This document shows, piece after piece, positions 16,265 through 25,204 of a DNA stretch of 64,000 nt. This DNA comes from an uncultured Ruminococcus sp. (GTDB lineage Bacteria; Bacillota; Clostridia; Oscillospirales; Acutalibacteraceae): positions 124,001 through 188,000 of the forward strand of contig CACYTI010000001.1 of NCBI GenBank assembly GCA_902777275.1, given 5' to 3'. A program made the translations under genes and the position numbers. The stretch's first letter is position 1. Each line of letters opens with the position of its first letter. The notes under the pieces are model-generated. The model searched no databases. It was not told where the DNA came from and saw only the letters and a list, made by a program, of their open reading frames with translations.

Positions 16265-17413
16265 ATGAAAATTTTGATTTTTTCCGCGTCTACGGGCGGA
16301 GGGCACAAACGCGCCGCCGCCGCTTTGGAGGACGCCATAAAACGCCTTGACCCCAATGTGGAAGTAACCGTTGTAGACGGGCTTCGCGCCATCGGCAAAG
16401 TTTATGACAAAACCGCCGTACAAGGATATTATTTTTTGGTAAAGAATGCGCCGAAGGTTTACGGCGAGATGTACAAGATCACCGACCGTGAAAACGTAGC
16501 GTACAAGGTAGTAATGAAGTTTAACGCCTCAATGTCAAGTAAGCTGCTCGAAGAGATAGAGCTTCATAACCCGGACGTCATCATTATGTGCCATCCCTTT
16601 ATAACCGCTATGATTTCAAGGCTAAAGAAGCACGGTGAATTAGGCAACGTCAAAGTCATAGCGCTCATAACCGACTACGACGCTCACCGCACCTATGTCG
16701 CCCCCAACATCGACGCCTATGTGCTTGCCGAGCCGCAAATGGCTCCCAAGCTTATCGAGGAATACGGCGTTGACGAGTCGATCATATACCCGCTGGGCAT
16801 ACCGACCTTTGAAAAGTTCAGCACACCCGGAGCAAAGGAGGAAATCTGCCGCCGCGAGGGCTTAAACCCCGACAAAACCACGGTGCTGCTTATGGCAGGC
16901 TCCTTCGGAGTAACCGGCGTGCTTAGTTTTTATGAAAAGCTTGCCTCTATCGACTCCGAGCTGCAATTGATCGTAATAACCGGCAAAAACGAAAAGCTGT
17001 ATGAAAAGCTTCAGGAATCGGTTGAGGAGTCGGGCGCGGCAGATCGCACAAAGCTGCTCTTCTTTGTTGACAACGTAGAGGATTATATGCATATTTCCGA
17101 CCTAATCGTCACCAAGCCGGGCGGACTCACCATATCCGAAAGCCTCGCCTGCCACCTGCCCATGGCGATTTACAACGCCTATCCCGGACAGGAGCAGTAC
17201 AACGTCAATTTCCTGCTTAAACAAAAAGCGGCGATTTTGGTTGACAAAAAGACGGGAGCCGAAGAAATATCAAAGCTGCTGCGCTCTCCCGAACGGCTTC
17301 GGGAAATGCGCGAAAACTGCGAGCGTTTAGCGCGCCCAAAAGCAGCCGAGGACATGGTGCGCCTCGCCAAAAAGTTAGGCGGGGTGCCTGAGCCAGAAGG
17401 AGACCCTGAATGA
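16265..17413 (+). CDS. UgtP/MGDG-synthase-like glycosyltransferase
   Basis: 382 residues. GT28-type N-terminal domain with the MGDG-synthase start MKILIFSASTGGGHKRAA. The C-terminal GT-B domain has LLMAGSFG, NVEDYMHISDLIVTKPGGLT and the nucleotide-sugar site SESLACHLPM. The family glycosylates diacylglycerol to make glycolipids, which can anchor lipoteichoic acid. AAGGAG precedes the ATG. It overlaps the serpin gene by four bases (ATGA). The sugar donor is not predictable here. Confidence 0.85.
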   Translation: MKILIFSASTGGGHKRAAAALEDAIKRLDPNVEVTVVDGLRAIGKVYDKTAVQGYYFLVKNAPKVYGEMYKITDRENVAYKVVMKFNASMSSKLLEEIELHNPDVIIMCHPFITAMISRLKKHGELGNVKVIALITDYDAHRTYVAPNIDAYVLAEPQMAPKLIEEYGVDESIIYPLGIPTFEKFSTPGAKEEICRREGLNPDKTTVLLMAGSFGVTGVLSFYEKLASIDSELQLIVITGKNEKLYEKLQESVEESGAADRTKLLFFVDNVEDYMHISDLIVTKPGGLTISESLACHLPMAIYNAYPGQEQYNVNFLLKQKAAILVDKKTGAEEISKLLRSPERLREMRENCERLARPKAAEDMVRLAKKLGGVPEPEGDPE

Positions 17414-18690
17414 GGCGGCGGGCAACCGCCGTTATTGCGGCGCTGTTGAGCGTTTTTCTGCTCACCTCATGCGGAAACCCGAAGGAATTTACAGACAGCG
17501 AGAAATTATCGGCAAAGCAAACGAGAAACGCGGATATTTCCGTAACCTTCAACTATGCAGACGGCGCGCATGATCCGCCCACCGATTACGGCAACTATAT
17601 CAACGGTGTAACGGAATTCTCGCTCTCGCAGTTCAGAGCGCTTTACAAGGAGAACAGCGGCAGCTTTATGTTCTCCCCCGCTTCGTCCGCCTTGCAGCTC
17701 TCGCTTTTAGCGAACGCCGCCGGCGATACCCGTCAGGAGATCCTGCTCGCGCTGGGCGGAACACTGACTCAGGACGGGCTGAACGCCTGCTCATCCTATT
17801 TCAAGTCGCGCCTTGAAAGTGTCAGCAAAATCGGGCAAAAGGAAGCGCCCAAGGAACAGATTATGCTTGACGGCGCAATGCTGATCGACAGCAGCATAGA
17901 TGTAAAAGCGTCATTTTTGCAGAGCACAAAAGACTATTACGGTTTTGATGTATTCAGATATGATTTCAACGGCGAAAACTCCGCTGACAAGTTGGACGCG
18001 TATTTGAAGCCCTATACCTCCGACAGCGGAATAGACGTTTCGAAGTCAGGGACTCTCGATACTCTCTGCGCGGTAAGCGTTAACGACGGGTGGCTTGAAG
18101 GCTACAAAGACAGCAATGCTTTTTCGGGAAGCTTCGATGGCGCTCAGGGAAAGCGAAACGAGGTTTACCTGTGCTCCGACGAAAGCAGGATGAGCTCCGA
18201 AAAGGCTGAGGGAATACTGAAATACACCGCAAAGAATCCGCTGAAAATAGTTCTGATTACCCCGAAGGACGGGGAAGCTCTCGACGAATACGTCGGGAAT
18301 CTTGACGGCACGGAGCTGAACGCTCTGCTCGGCAGCATTGATATAACAAAAAAGAGCGCGGCTGCGTTCCCCGAATTCACCATAGGAACCGACGGAAAGG
18401 CAAAAGCGATGTCGAAGTCGCTCTCTCAGGCGGGACTGTACTCGCTGTTCAGCGACAAATCAAGCTTTTCCTCGCTGAGCTACGGCAAAGGAGCGACTCT
18501 CGGGGAGATGTACGATATACCGCAGGAGTTCTCGCTGACGCGCGCGGGAATAAACAAGGGCGCGTCCGGCGGCAAAGCTGCGGCTGTTCTGAAATCAGAA
18601 AAGGATACCCTCGTTTTCGACCGTCCGTTTATATTCATGCTCCTCGATAACGAAAGCAATCTGCCCGTATACATAGGCGTTTACCGCTGA
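17410..18690 (+). CDS. Serpin-family lipoprotein
   Basis: 426 residues. Lipoprotein signal (FLLTSCGN, lipidated Cys about 21) and a linker of about 50 residues. Serpin hallmarks: FSLSQFRALYKENSGSFMFSPASSALQLSLLANAA and the C-terminal FDRPFIFMLLDNESNLPVYIG. Serpins inhibit serine or cysteine proteases by a suicide mechanism; dockerin- or lipid-linked serpins occur in Clostridia. The reactive-centre loop looks short: only about 20 residues separate the hinge-like GASGGKAAAV from FDRPF, against roughly 30 in typical inhibitory serpins, so inhibition is uncertain. Second gene of the operon. Confidence 0.82.
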   Translation: MRRRATAVIAALLSVFLLTSCGNPKEFTDSEKLSAKQTRNADISVTFNYADGAHDPPTDYGNYINGVTEFSLSQFRALYKENSGSFMFSPASSALQLSLLANAAGDTRQEILLALGGTLTQDGLNACSSYFKSRLESVSKIGQKEAPKEQIMLDGAMLIDSSIDVKASFLQSTKDYYGFDVFRYDFNGENSADKLDAYLKPYTSDSGIDVSKSGTLDTLCAVSVNDGWLEGYKDSNAFSGSFDGAQGKRNEVYLCSDESRMSSEKAEGILKYTAKNPLKIVLITPKDGEALDEYVGNLDGTELNALLGSIDITKKSAAAFPEFTIGTDGKAKAMSKSLSQAGLYSLFSDKSSFSSLSYGKGATLGEMYDIPQEFSLTRAGINKGASGGKAAAVLKSEKDTLVFDRPFIFMLLDNESNLPVYIGVYR

Positions 18691-18711
18691 TATCAATTGA
18701 ACATTAAAAGA

Positions 18712-18742
18712 GCCTCAGACTGTCAAAATCTGAGGCCTTTTT
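18712..18742. terminator. Bidirectional terminator
   Basis: Stem GCCTCAGA/TCTGAGGC, then TTTTTT, between convergent genes. The minus-strand side is preceded by AAAAGAG and so also gives a U tract. Confidence 0.82.
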
Positions 18743-18744
18743 TA

Positions 18745-20100
18745 TTACGCTGCTTTTTTAGTTGCTGCTTGGGTAACTGCTTCTGTTGCCGCTGCGGTTG
18801 TTGCTTGGGTTGCTGATTCGGCTTTGGCGGCTCCGGTGTAGGTTACGCCTTCGCCGTAAATGGTCGTCCAGTCGTTTTTCATTGAAACAGCCGTCCAGCC
18901 GTTTTCCTTGCAGGAATCAGCCATCTTCTGAGCCTTTTCAAGGTTGCCGTTTTCGCGTTCGAGGTCGTCGCAGCAAAGCATATACGCGGCGCTCTTGTAT
19001 TTGTTGTTAGTGATCGTGTAGTTTGCCATGCTTGTATCGCCCGAGCTGTTGCCGAACGAAAGCACGGGCTGAACGCCGATTTCCTTTGCTATCACTGAGG
19101 TCTTGTTCATCTTGAGATTCTTAACTACAAACTCTCCGCCGGTAACAAGCTTGTCGTCATGCGTGAACTGATACTCCAGTCCGTTCGCGCCGTTCTGATG
19201 GTCGGCAACAAGCGTCTCGTCCGAGCCTATCATCTGACTGAGCGGAATATTTATAACACCGTCAACCAGTCCGCGCGTTATCAGGCGGTCGGTACCGCTG
19301 ATGATATAAACAGTGAAATCATTCGCCTGCAATAAGTCAATGACCTGAAGCATCGGCTTGTAGAACGCCTCGCCGTTGGTCATATTGGTGTAGGATACCA
19401 TGGGCTGACTTCTGTATTCCTTTACGTAAGCGTCAAACTCGTCTAAGGTCATACCCTTGAACGCGGAGGCAACCGCCTTGCCGTGCCTGACGTCGAGACC
19501 GTCGGGATATTTTCCCGTGTCAAAGTATGTCTTGATAATCGACGCAACTTCCTTTTCCTCGGCGCTCGCCTTATCCTTGTAGTTGGGATCCTCCATTACG
19601 CGATGATACAAAAGCTTGTGGTCAAAATATCCCGGATCGGTCTCGCAGCAAAGCGTGCCGTCCATGTCGAACACCGCTATACGGTTTTCAACGGGAATGA
19701 AGTCGACGGACGACTTATCCGTGACGGTGTTTATGTATTCCGTGAGCTGCTTTTTAAGCGGAGCTTCGTCTGTCCAGAGCGAAAGATTTTCTGCTTCATC
19801 CTTATTGGAATCATCGTTAACAGCCTGAGACGCCGACTGACTTGATCCGTTTGAACCCGAGCCGCTGTCAGAGTTCGAGTTAAGCTTAACGATATACAAA
19901 CACGATACGGTAACGAGCGCTGCGGCAAGCACGCCCGCAACCACTTTCCACACAAGTGAATTGTTTTTGCTCTGCTTCTGCTCTGCCTTTTGGGGCGCTT
20001 TGGAGCTTGAGGTCTGAGCTGCCTTTGGTTTTGCGGTCTGATTGTTGTTTGGTTTTTTGTTTTGCTTGTTAGTTGATTTCTTTTTGGCTTTCTTTGCCAT
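18745..20100 (-). CDS. Membrane-anchored HAD-superfamily phosphatase
   Basis: 451 residues from the ATG at 20100, seven bases after AGGAGG; the ATG at 20106 is too close to that site. A Lys/Asn/Gln-rich cytoplasmic tail (1-47) precedes one TM (about 49-71). The extracellular HAD domain has motif I FDMDGTL (Asp145, Asp147), motif II YIISGTD, and motif IV FGNSSGDTSMAN. The C-terminus is an Ala/Thr-rich tail. Substrate unknown; an exported phosphomonoesterase is the simplest reading. Confidence 0.78.
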   Translation of the reverse strand: MAKKAKKKSTNKQNKKPNNNQTAKPKAAQTSSSKAPQKAEQKQSKNNSLVWKVVAGVLAAALVTVSCLYIVKLNSNSDSGSGSNGSSQSASQAVNDDSNKDEAENLSLWTDEAPLKKQLTEYINTVTDKSSVDFIPVENRIAVFDMDGTLCCETDPGYFDHKLLYHRVMEDPNYKDKASAEEKEVASIIKTYFDTGKYPDGLDVRHGKAVASAFKGMTLDEFDAYVKEYRSQPMVSYTNMTNGEAFYKPMLQVIDLLQANDFTVYIISGTDRLITRGLVDGVINIPLSQMIGSDETLVADHQNGANGLEYQFTHDDKLVTGGEFVVKNLKMNKTSVIAKEIGVQPVLSFGNSSGDTSMANYTITNNKYKSAAYMLCCDDLERENGNLEKAQKMADSCKENGWTAVSMKNDWTTIYGEGVTYTGAAKAESATQATTAAATEAVTQAATKKAA

Positions 20101-20252
20101 TAACATTCCTCCTAAAATTAATGTTCAAAGCAATGTTAACACAATAAAAGCGAATTATCAAGCAAAAAATTTAAAAATACATTCCGATAAATGCACAAAA
20201 CCGCTGTTTGTCTGTTTTTAATAAAATATTTTAACATTTTTTCATTTTTAGA

Positions 20253-20281
20253 TTGACTTTTTTCAAAGTATCGTGTATAAT
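20253..20281 (+). promoter_or_regulatory. Orphan sigma-A promoter
   Basis: TTGACT at 20253-20258 and TATAAT at 20276-20281 with a 17-base spacer. No plus-strand gene lies downstream before a terminator at 20379. Confidence 0.65.
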
Positions 20282-20287
20282 ATAAAA

Positions 20288-20412
20288 TGTAGAAATGGTT
20301 GAAAAGTAACTTAAAATTCCACCCCTGCACAACTGAAAATCTCCTTAATTGTTTTTTCACAATAATCCTCTAAAGCAGGACCCGGTACATTTCCCCGTAC
20401 CGGGTCTTGTTT
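20288..20412 (+). ncRNA. Candidate small RNA
   Basis: About 125 bases between the orphan promoter and a strong hairpin with GACCCGGTAC/GTACCGGGTC followed by TTGTTTT. An internal hairpin ATTGT/ACAAT lies near 20348-20363. Unpaired stretches are C/U-rich (CCACCCC, TCTCCTT, TCCTCT), as in sRNAs that pair with ribosome sites. No ORF with a ribosome site is present. I do not recognise a family. Confidence 0.4.
20379..20412 (+). terminator. Terminator of the candidate small RNA
   Basis: Ten-base-pair stem with an eight-base loop and a T-rich tail on the plus strand. It also lies just beyond the minus-strand spoIIE stop and may serve both. Confidence 0.7.
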
Positions 20413-20424
20413 TGCCGTATTCTT

Positions 20425-22746
20425 TTATACGTTCTCAGTCAGCCGGATCGCAACGGCGGTTATGTCGTCGTCGCGGGTCTCGGCTCGTCTTTTTATCGCC
20501 TCCTGAACGACCGCCTGAGCAAGCTCCTGCGCACTGCCCTCGTTCCAGCTTCTTATAAGCCGTTCCAGCCATCTTTCGTCTCCCGTAATGACGCCGTCTG
20601 ACACCATAACAACCATGTCTCCCGATTTAAGATTTACCGTATCGGATGAAAACCGAATATTATTCAGGATCCCCGCAGGCAGGGACGGCATTTCCCGCGC
20701 GGTGAGCCTGCCACCCTTTTTGACGTAGGTTTGCGGCGCACCCGCCTTTTTCAGAGTAACTCCGCCCGTGTAGAGGTTCACTCCCGCCAAATCCACGGTC
20801 GAGAGCGACTCGTCCTCGCTCTTTATCATCAGAGCGGAATTAACTATTTGAAGCGAGCTGTCGGGCGAGAGCCCCGAGCGCAGCAGCCTGCCCATGACGG
20901 AAACCGCCATGTTGCCGTCCACAGCCGCCCTGCCGCCAGTTCCCATGCCGTCGCAGACAAGCGCGTAGGTGTTGCCCATTCCGTCGTTGAAATAGTCTAT
21001 GCAGTCGCCGCACAGCTTTCCGCCGTCGGCAATATGCTGGTCGCTGCCTATTTCAACGTCGTAAAGCGGCATTTCGCACATCGCGGCGCGAACCCTGCCT
21101 CCGCCGCAGCTAAGCTGGGGCAGGTCAAACCGCCTTCCGCAGCATTTTGAAACCTCACGGGCAAGCGTCCCGCGCGAGATCTCATCCTCGCGCCCTGCAA
21201 GCTCAAGCTCTACCGTCATTCTGCCGCCCTCCGCAAGCAGGCAAACGCAGTCGGCGACCCGATAGCCCGCAGCGGTAAGAGCCGAAATAATGCGCTCGGC
21301 GCAATCCTCGTCGCTTCTCATAACGCTGTTGAACTCCTCGGACAAGTCCTGCAAAATATCGCTGACCCCCGCAAACTGCCCCGCGACAACTCCGCGAAGC
21401 TCCGCCACGCGGCTCTGAGCCTCCCGCGCCGCCTGCAAATGCCTGTAGTTGAGCGTCATCTGCGCGGCGATCTCTCCCTTTTTGCAGCAGTTTTTCACAA
21501 AAGCCTCCTCAACATCGGCGTCGCTCAATGTACCCGATTTGGCAAGCAGCGGTTCAAGCCGCCTGAAATCGTCGCGCGTCACGCCGCCCTCGTGCTCGTA
21601 GCAGTACATTCTCAGACCGCAGCCGCCGCAAACATCGCGCGCCACGTTCTCGCAGACTCTCGAATAAGAGGGCGAGTAGAGCGAATCTAACTTTTGCGAA
21701 ACAATTTTAACGTCGTTTTTCACGTTGGCAATAGCCTTTGAGGTGAAGTTGAGCCGCATTACAATATTCCTGCGCAGGCTCTCCCCGAGCGAAGCGTCGG
21801 TCTCGCCGTGAAAGAGCGGAGAAATCACGTTGCCGACCTCGGACGGCAAAATCAAAAAGACCGCCGACCCGATCAAGCCCTCGATAAGCACTGTGGGAAG
21901 CTCGCGCCCGCTGCCGAACGCCAGACTCATAATAGCTTCCGAAAGCACAAACGCGGGTGCGCAGGCAAATTTCCCGATAGACGAGAACATTCCCGCCATA
22001 AGCCCGCCGAACGCGAAGCAGCCGCACAGATAGCCCTGTCCCGTATCGGCAAGACTGAAAACGGCTCCCGTACAGACTCCGCACACAGCGCCGCCGCTTA
22101 TTCCTCCGTACCTCGCGCACAGCATGACCGCCGCCACCGCAATGATCCGTCCGAGCGAAACGCCCTCGACCGTCAGCACTCCGAGCGAAAGCATCAAAAC
22201 GCAGCCGGTTAGCACCAGACAGGAGCTTTCCTGCCTTGTAAACGCCGAGAGCCCCCTGCGCTGACCGCTCAGCTTTACGGTAACAGACATAAAATACGCC
22301 GCCGCTCCGGCAAGAAGCGCCTCGACAGCGCAGTCCGCAGGAGCCGAAACCGAGCCTGTTCCGCTGAAAAGCAGCGCTGCGCCCGTGGCGAATATCGCGC
22401 CGAATGCAAGCAGCGGAGCGAACAGGCGGCTTTTCCGTATAAAATCAAGCTCGCTGAGCAGCCACCGCAGCGCGCCTATGGCTATCACGACCGCCACATA
22501 GCGAAAGCTGTCAAGGGGCGCGCGCACCAAATATCCGAGCGCGGTGCCAGTAAGAGCCGCCGCTAAGTTTCTCTTCGGAGCCGCCGCCGCGAAAGAAGCA
22601 CCGAACGGCGCAAGGTTCCCCATGACAGCTCCGTGTGCGACCAAGAAGCCGAGCAATCCGTAAACCGCGTGAAACACCGCCGACTTTGTAAAGGGTTTTT
22701 GTCCCGCCGCGCGCGGACGGGCGGATTTTTTTACGCTTTCCATCAT
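20425..22746 (-). CDS. spoIIE: Stage II sporulation protein E
   Basis: 773 residues. About ten TM helices in the first 320 residues, a central regulatory region with a Cys cluster (CGGCGLRMYC), and a C-terminal PP2C phosphatase domain: GDCIDYFNDGMGNTYALVCDGMGTG, MVSDGVI and DDDITAVAIRL. It dephosphorylates SpoIIAA to free sigma-F in the forespore and localises to the polar septum. The promoter is GTGACA-21-TATAAT; the 21-base spacing resembles the Spo0A-dependent sigma-A promoter known for Bacillus spoIIE. Confidence 0.95.
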   Translation of the reverse strand: MMESVKKSARPRAAGQKPFTKSAVFHAVYGLLGFLVAHGAVMGNLAPFGASFAAAAPKRNLAAALTGTALGYLVRAPLDSFRYVAVVIAIGALRWLLSELDFIRKSRLFAPLLAFGAIFATGAALLFSGTGSVSAPADCAVEALLAGAAAYFMSVTVKLSGQRRGLSAFTRQESSCLVLTGCVLMLSLGVLTVEGVSLGRIIAVAAVMLCARYGGISGGAVCGVCTGAVFSLADTGQGYLCGCFAFGGLMAGMFSSIGKFACAPAFVLSEAIMSLAFGSGRELPTVLIEGLIGSAVFLILPSEVGNVISPLFHGETDASLGESLRRNIVMRLNFTSKAIANVKNDVKIVSQKLDSLYSPSYSRVCENVARDVCGGCGLRMYCYEHEGGVTRDDFRRLEPLLAKSGTLSDADVEEAFVKNCCKKGEIAAQMTLNYRHLQAAREAQSRVAELRGVVAGQFAGVSDILQDLSEEFNSVMRSDEDCAERIISALTAAGYRVADCVCLLAEGGRMTVELELAGREDEISRGTLAREVSKCCGRRFDLPQLSCGGGRVRAAMCEMPLYDVEIGSDQHIADGGKLCGDCIDYFNDGMGNTYALVCDGMGTGGRAAVDGNMAVSVMGRLLRSGLSPDSSLQIVNSALMIKSEDESLSTVDLAGVNLYTGGVTLKKAGAPQTYVKKGGRLTAREMPSLPAGILNNIRFSSDTVNLKSGDMVVMVSDGVITGDERWLERLIRSWNEGSAQELAQAVVQEAIKRRAETRDDDITAVAIRLTENV

Positions 22747-22774
22747 TTTTACTTCCTTTGTAATTGATAAAAAT

Positions 22775-22807
22775 ATTATAAGCCGAGCCGCGCAATCGTT
22801 TTGTCAC
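22775..22807 (-). promoter_or_regulatory. Likely spoIIE promoter with 21-bp spacer
   Basis: Minus strand GTGACA (22807-22802) and TATAAT (22780-22775). The unusual 21-base spacer is the known feature of activator-dependent spoIIE promoters. A clear Spo0A box (TGNCGAA) was not found. Confidence 0.45.
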
Positions 22808-22858
22808 TACCTGACGGCGGCTTTTTATATTCTTTTGCGGAATATTAAGCTAAAATGC

Positions 22859-22887
22859 TTGTAACTTTCCTTTTAATAGCTTATAAT
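22859..22887 (+). promoter_or_regulatory. Promoter for ruvX
   Basis: TTGTAA at 22859-22864 and TATAAT at 22882-22887, 17-base spacer. Confidence 0.65.
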
Positions 22888-22916
22888 GTAAGTATAAAAT
22901 CGAAAGGAATGATTTG

Positions 22917-23348
22917 ATGGTCATAATGTCGGTAGATTTGGGAAAAGCAAGAACCGGGCTTGCACTGAGCGATAAGACCGAGTTTTTAGCCTCGCCGTAC
23001 AAGGTGATTTTTGAAAAATCGCCCAACAAATTACCCGAAAAGGTCGCCGAGGCGGCAAAAGAAGCGAAGGCTGAGCTTATAGTTGTGGGCTTGCCGAAAA
23101 ACATGGACGGCACCGAGGGCGAAAGCGCGAAAAACGCCCGCGCCTTTGCAAAAAAGCTTGAAGAGCTTACAGGGCTTGAAGCCGTTATGCAGGACGAGCG
23201 ATGCACGACCGTGACCGCACACAGATTTTTAAATGACACCGACACGCGCGGCAAAAAAAGAAAAAACGTGGTCGACGAAGTCGCCGCCACGATCATCTTA
23301 CAGGATTATTTAGATTGTCATTGCCATGACAGGGCAGGGCGGCTTTGA
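22917..23348 (+). CDS. ruvX: Putative Holliday junction resolvase RuvX/YqgF
   Basis: 143 residues from the ATG at 22917 (AAAGGA upstream). RNase H-like fold with SVDLGKARTGLALSD, LIVVGLPKNMDGTEG, DERCTTVTAHRFL and VVDEVAATIILQDYLD. The family acts in DNA recombination or 16S rRNA 5' maturation. Homologues usually end near ILQDYLD; here nine extra residues (about CHCHDRAGRL) are encoded by the left end of a repeat element, which supplies the stop codon. Monocistronic by position. Confidence 0.88.
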   Translation: MVIMSVDLGKARTGLALSDKTEFLASPYKVIFEKSPNKLPEKVAEAAKEAKAELIVVGLPKNMDGTEGESAKNARAFAKKLEELTGLEAVMQDERCTTVTAHRFLNDTDTRGKKRKNVVDEVAATIILQDYLDCHCHDRAGRL

Positions 23349-23512
23349 ATAACGTCGATTTAAGATACACTTCCATTAACGCCGCGTCATAACGTGCATA
23401 AATATTTTACGTTTGATAAACGGCGCGTTAGAACGCAGGAACAACGGAAAAGTTTTTGTCAAACGTTTGAAGCGCGGACTGCCCTCCCGTGGCAACGGGG
23501 GCAACCGGCGGT
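23316..23512. repeat. MITE-like element with imperfect inverted ends
   Basis: The left end CATTGCCATGACAGGGCAGG and the inverted right end (plus strand ACTGCCCTCCCGTGGCAACG at about 23478-23497) match at about 17 of 23 positions. About 150 bases of non-coding sequence separate them. The ends resemble sequence at 6092-6125. No transposase is encoded, so any mobility would need help in trans. The left end overlaps ruvX. Confidence 0.5.
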
Positions 23513-23593
23513 TGCGGAATTGTAAATCGAAATGTATAGAAAAATCTGCGGTTGCGTGATATAATAGAGCCATAACAAAGAGGAGGTAACATT

Positions 23594-24448
23594 ATGAATA
23601 TCGAAACTGCAAACAGACTATTGCAATACAGAAAGGAAAACAATCTCAGCCAGGAAGAGCTCGCCGAGAAAATCGGGGTTAGCAGGCAGGCGGTTTCAAA
23701 ATGGGAACGCGCGGAAGCGTCGCCCGACACCGACAACCTTATCCGCCTGGCGGAAATATACGGCGTCAGCCTTGACGAAATGCTGACGGGGAAAAAGACC
23801 GATAACACCGAAAACGCCGAAGCAAAGAGCGATGAACCGCAGGAGAGCTCCGAAGATTTTACGCCCGACGAGAACACCGAATACACAAAACACGACAAGG
23901 TGTCATTCAAAAACGGTATTCACGTTGAAAGCAAGGACGGCAACAAGGTGCACATCTCCTTCAAGGATGGAGTCAACGTGTACGAAAAGGAAGGAAACAG
24001 AGTCCACGCGGGCTGGGACGGCGTTCAGGTTGACGAAAAAGGCAAGAACCGCGTTTACACCGACGAAAACGGCAATGTTATGGTTGACAAAAAACTGCAA
24101 GAGGAGCATTGGGCAAATCCCAATTACAAAATCCTCATAAAGTTCCCGTTTTGGGCTATTGCGCTCGCGGCGTTTTTGGCGTGGGGCTTCAGCGGATTAT
24201 GCTTTGGCTGGGCGCTGAGTTGGATATGCTTACTCACGATCCCGCTCTATTACTCGCTTATTGACGCGATCTTCAAGAAAAACCCGTCACACTTTGCGTT
24301 TCCCGTCCTCGCCGTTGCCGCGTACATAATCTTCGGATATTTCAAAATCTGCGGCGGCTGGGCGTTCGGCTGGATAGTATTTCTTACAATTCCGGTTTAC
24401 TACTGCGTTTGCAGCCTGATAAACAGCGGCAAGAGCCGTGACGAATGA
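23594..24448 (+). CDS. XRE-family regulator with C-terminal membrane domain
   Basis: 284 residues. HTH_3 domain (about 6-60: NNLSQEELAEKIGVSRQAVSKWERAEA), an acidic linker, then a repetitive beta-rich stretch (about 100-170: KNGIHVESKDGNKV, KDGVNVYEKEGNRV). The C-terminal half has hydrophobic segments with repeated W-F-G-W patterns (about 185-280). Such membrane-tethered XRE regulators are common in Clostridia, often envelope-responsive. AGGAGG precedes the ATG; TATAAT lies at 23560-23565 with an extended TG. Signal unknown. Confidence 0.78.
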   Translation: MNIETANRLLQYRKENNLSQEELAEKIGVSRQAVSKWERAEASPDTDNLIRLAEIYGVSLDEMLTGKKTDNTENAEAKSDEPQESSEDFTPDENTEYTKHDKVSFKNGIHVESKDGNKVHISFKDGVNVYEKEGNRVHAGWDGVQVDEKGKNRVYTDENGNVMVDKKLQEEHWANPNYKILIKFPFWAIALAAFLAWGFSGLCFGWALSWICLLTIPLYYSLIDAIFKKNPSHFAFPVLAVAAYIIFGYFKICGGWAFGWIVFLTIPVYYCVCSLINSGKSRDE

Positions 24449-24499
24449 TTCCGATTATCATTCATCAACGGTGCGAAACAAAAATTTCCCGGAAATCAA

Positions 24500-24530
24500 A
24501 AAGGGCGCACAAACGTGCGTCCATTTTTAG
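24500..24530. terminator. Bidirectional terminator
   Basis: Stem GGGCGCAC/GTGCGTCC with A tract before and T tract after, between convergent genes. The same stem occurs at 25380-25405. Confidence 0.8.
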
Positions 24531-24544
24531 AAGCTGACAATTGC

Positions 24545-25204
24545 TTACTTGCGCTTGTCAGGATCATACGCCCAAACAGAATATGCCTGAGGCCAAGGAA
24601 AAAGCTTGAAGCCTTTGACGCGAAGTATCGCGCCGCCCTCCTGCTTTGACCAACCGGGACGGCCATTTAATACAGGAATGCCCTGCTGGTCGCACCAGCT
24701 TATCAGAGTTACGGGATGAGTAAGTGTGCTTTCAAGGTGTTCGATAAAAGCCAATAAGGTTTTCGGAAGAAAAGGGCGCGCCATCGTCAAAATGGTATAC
24801 GGATTATAATCAAGCGTAAACGCGTCTCCGATCATTATTTGAACCTGATCATACTTTTTTGTCCACTCCTGCGCCAGCCTTCCGACTTCCTTGTTATGCT
24901 CGATACCGTAAAGCTTAGCGGGACATTTTTCTTTCAGAAAAAAAGCCAGCACCCTGCCCTTGCCGCAGCCGATATCTATCAGTGCGTCGGAGGAGGTGAT
25001 CGTTACATTTGAAAAAATGCGTTCAAGCATCAAATAATGTGTAGAGTGCGAGCCTGTGCTGCCCACCCCCTTGGAATCATCGCGGTATATGCTCGGAACA
25101 TATTCTGTCAGGCTTTGACCGCATATCCGCTTATCAATGCGTGCGTCCTGTTTTGTCGCAAGGTGTCCGCCGATTTTATAATCCGCTTTTTGTATAATAT
25201 TCAT
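24545..25204 (-). CDS. Class I SAM-dependent methyltransferase
   Basis: 219 residues. Rossmann motif I is DALIDIGCGKGRVLAFFL, motif II YGIEHNKE, and QIMIGDAF is the next strand. The layout resembles small stand-alone methyltransferases; the substrate cannot be told. AAAGGAA precedes the ATG. It is isolated and flanked by two closely similar terminator hairpins. Confidence 0.8.
   Translation of the reverse strand: MNIIQKADYKIGGHLATKQDARIDKRICGQSLTEYVPSIYRDDSKGVGSTGSHSTHYLMLERIFSNVTITSSDALIDIGCGKGRVLAFFLKEKCPAKLYGIEHNKEVGRLAQEWTKKYDQVQIMIGDAFTLDYNPYTILTMARPFLPKTLLAFIEHLESTLTHPVTLISWCDQQGIPVLNGRPGWSKQEGGAILRVKGFKLFPWPQAYSVWAYDPDKRK

Noticed and set aside
20136-20360. 74-residue minus-strand ORF
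   Set aside because: No ribosome site, odd composition, and it lies across a plus-strand promoter and candidate RNA.
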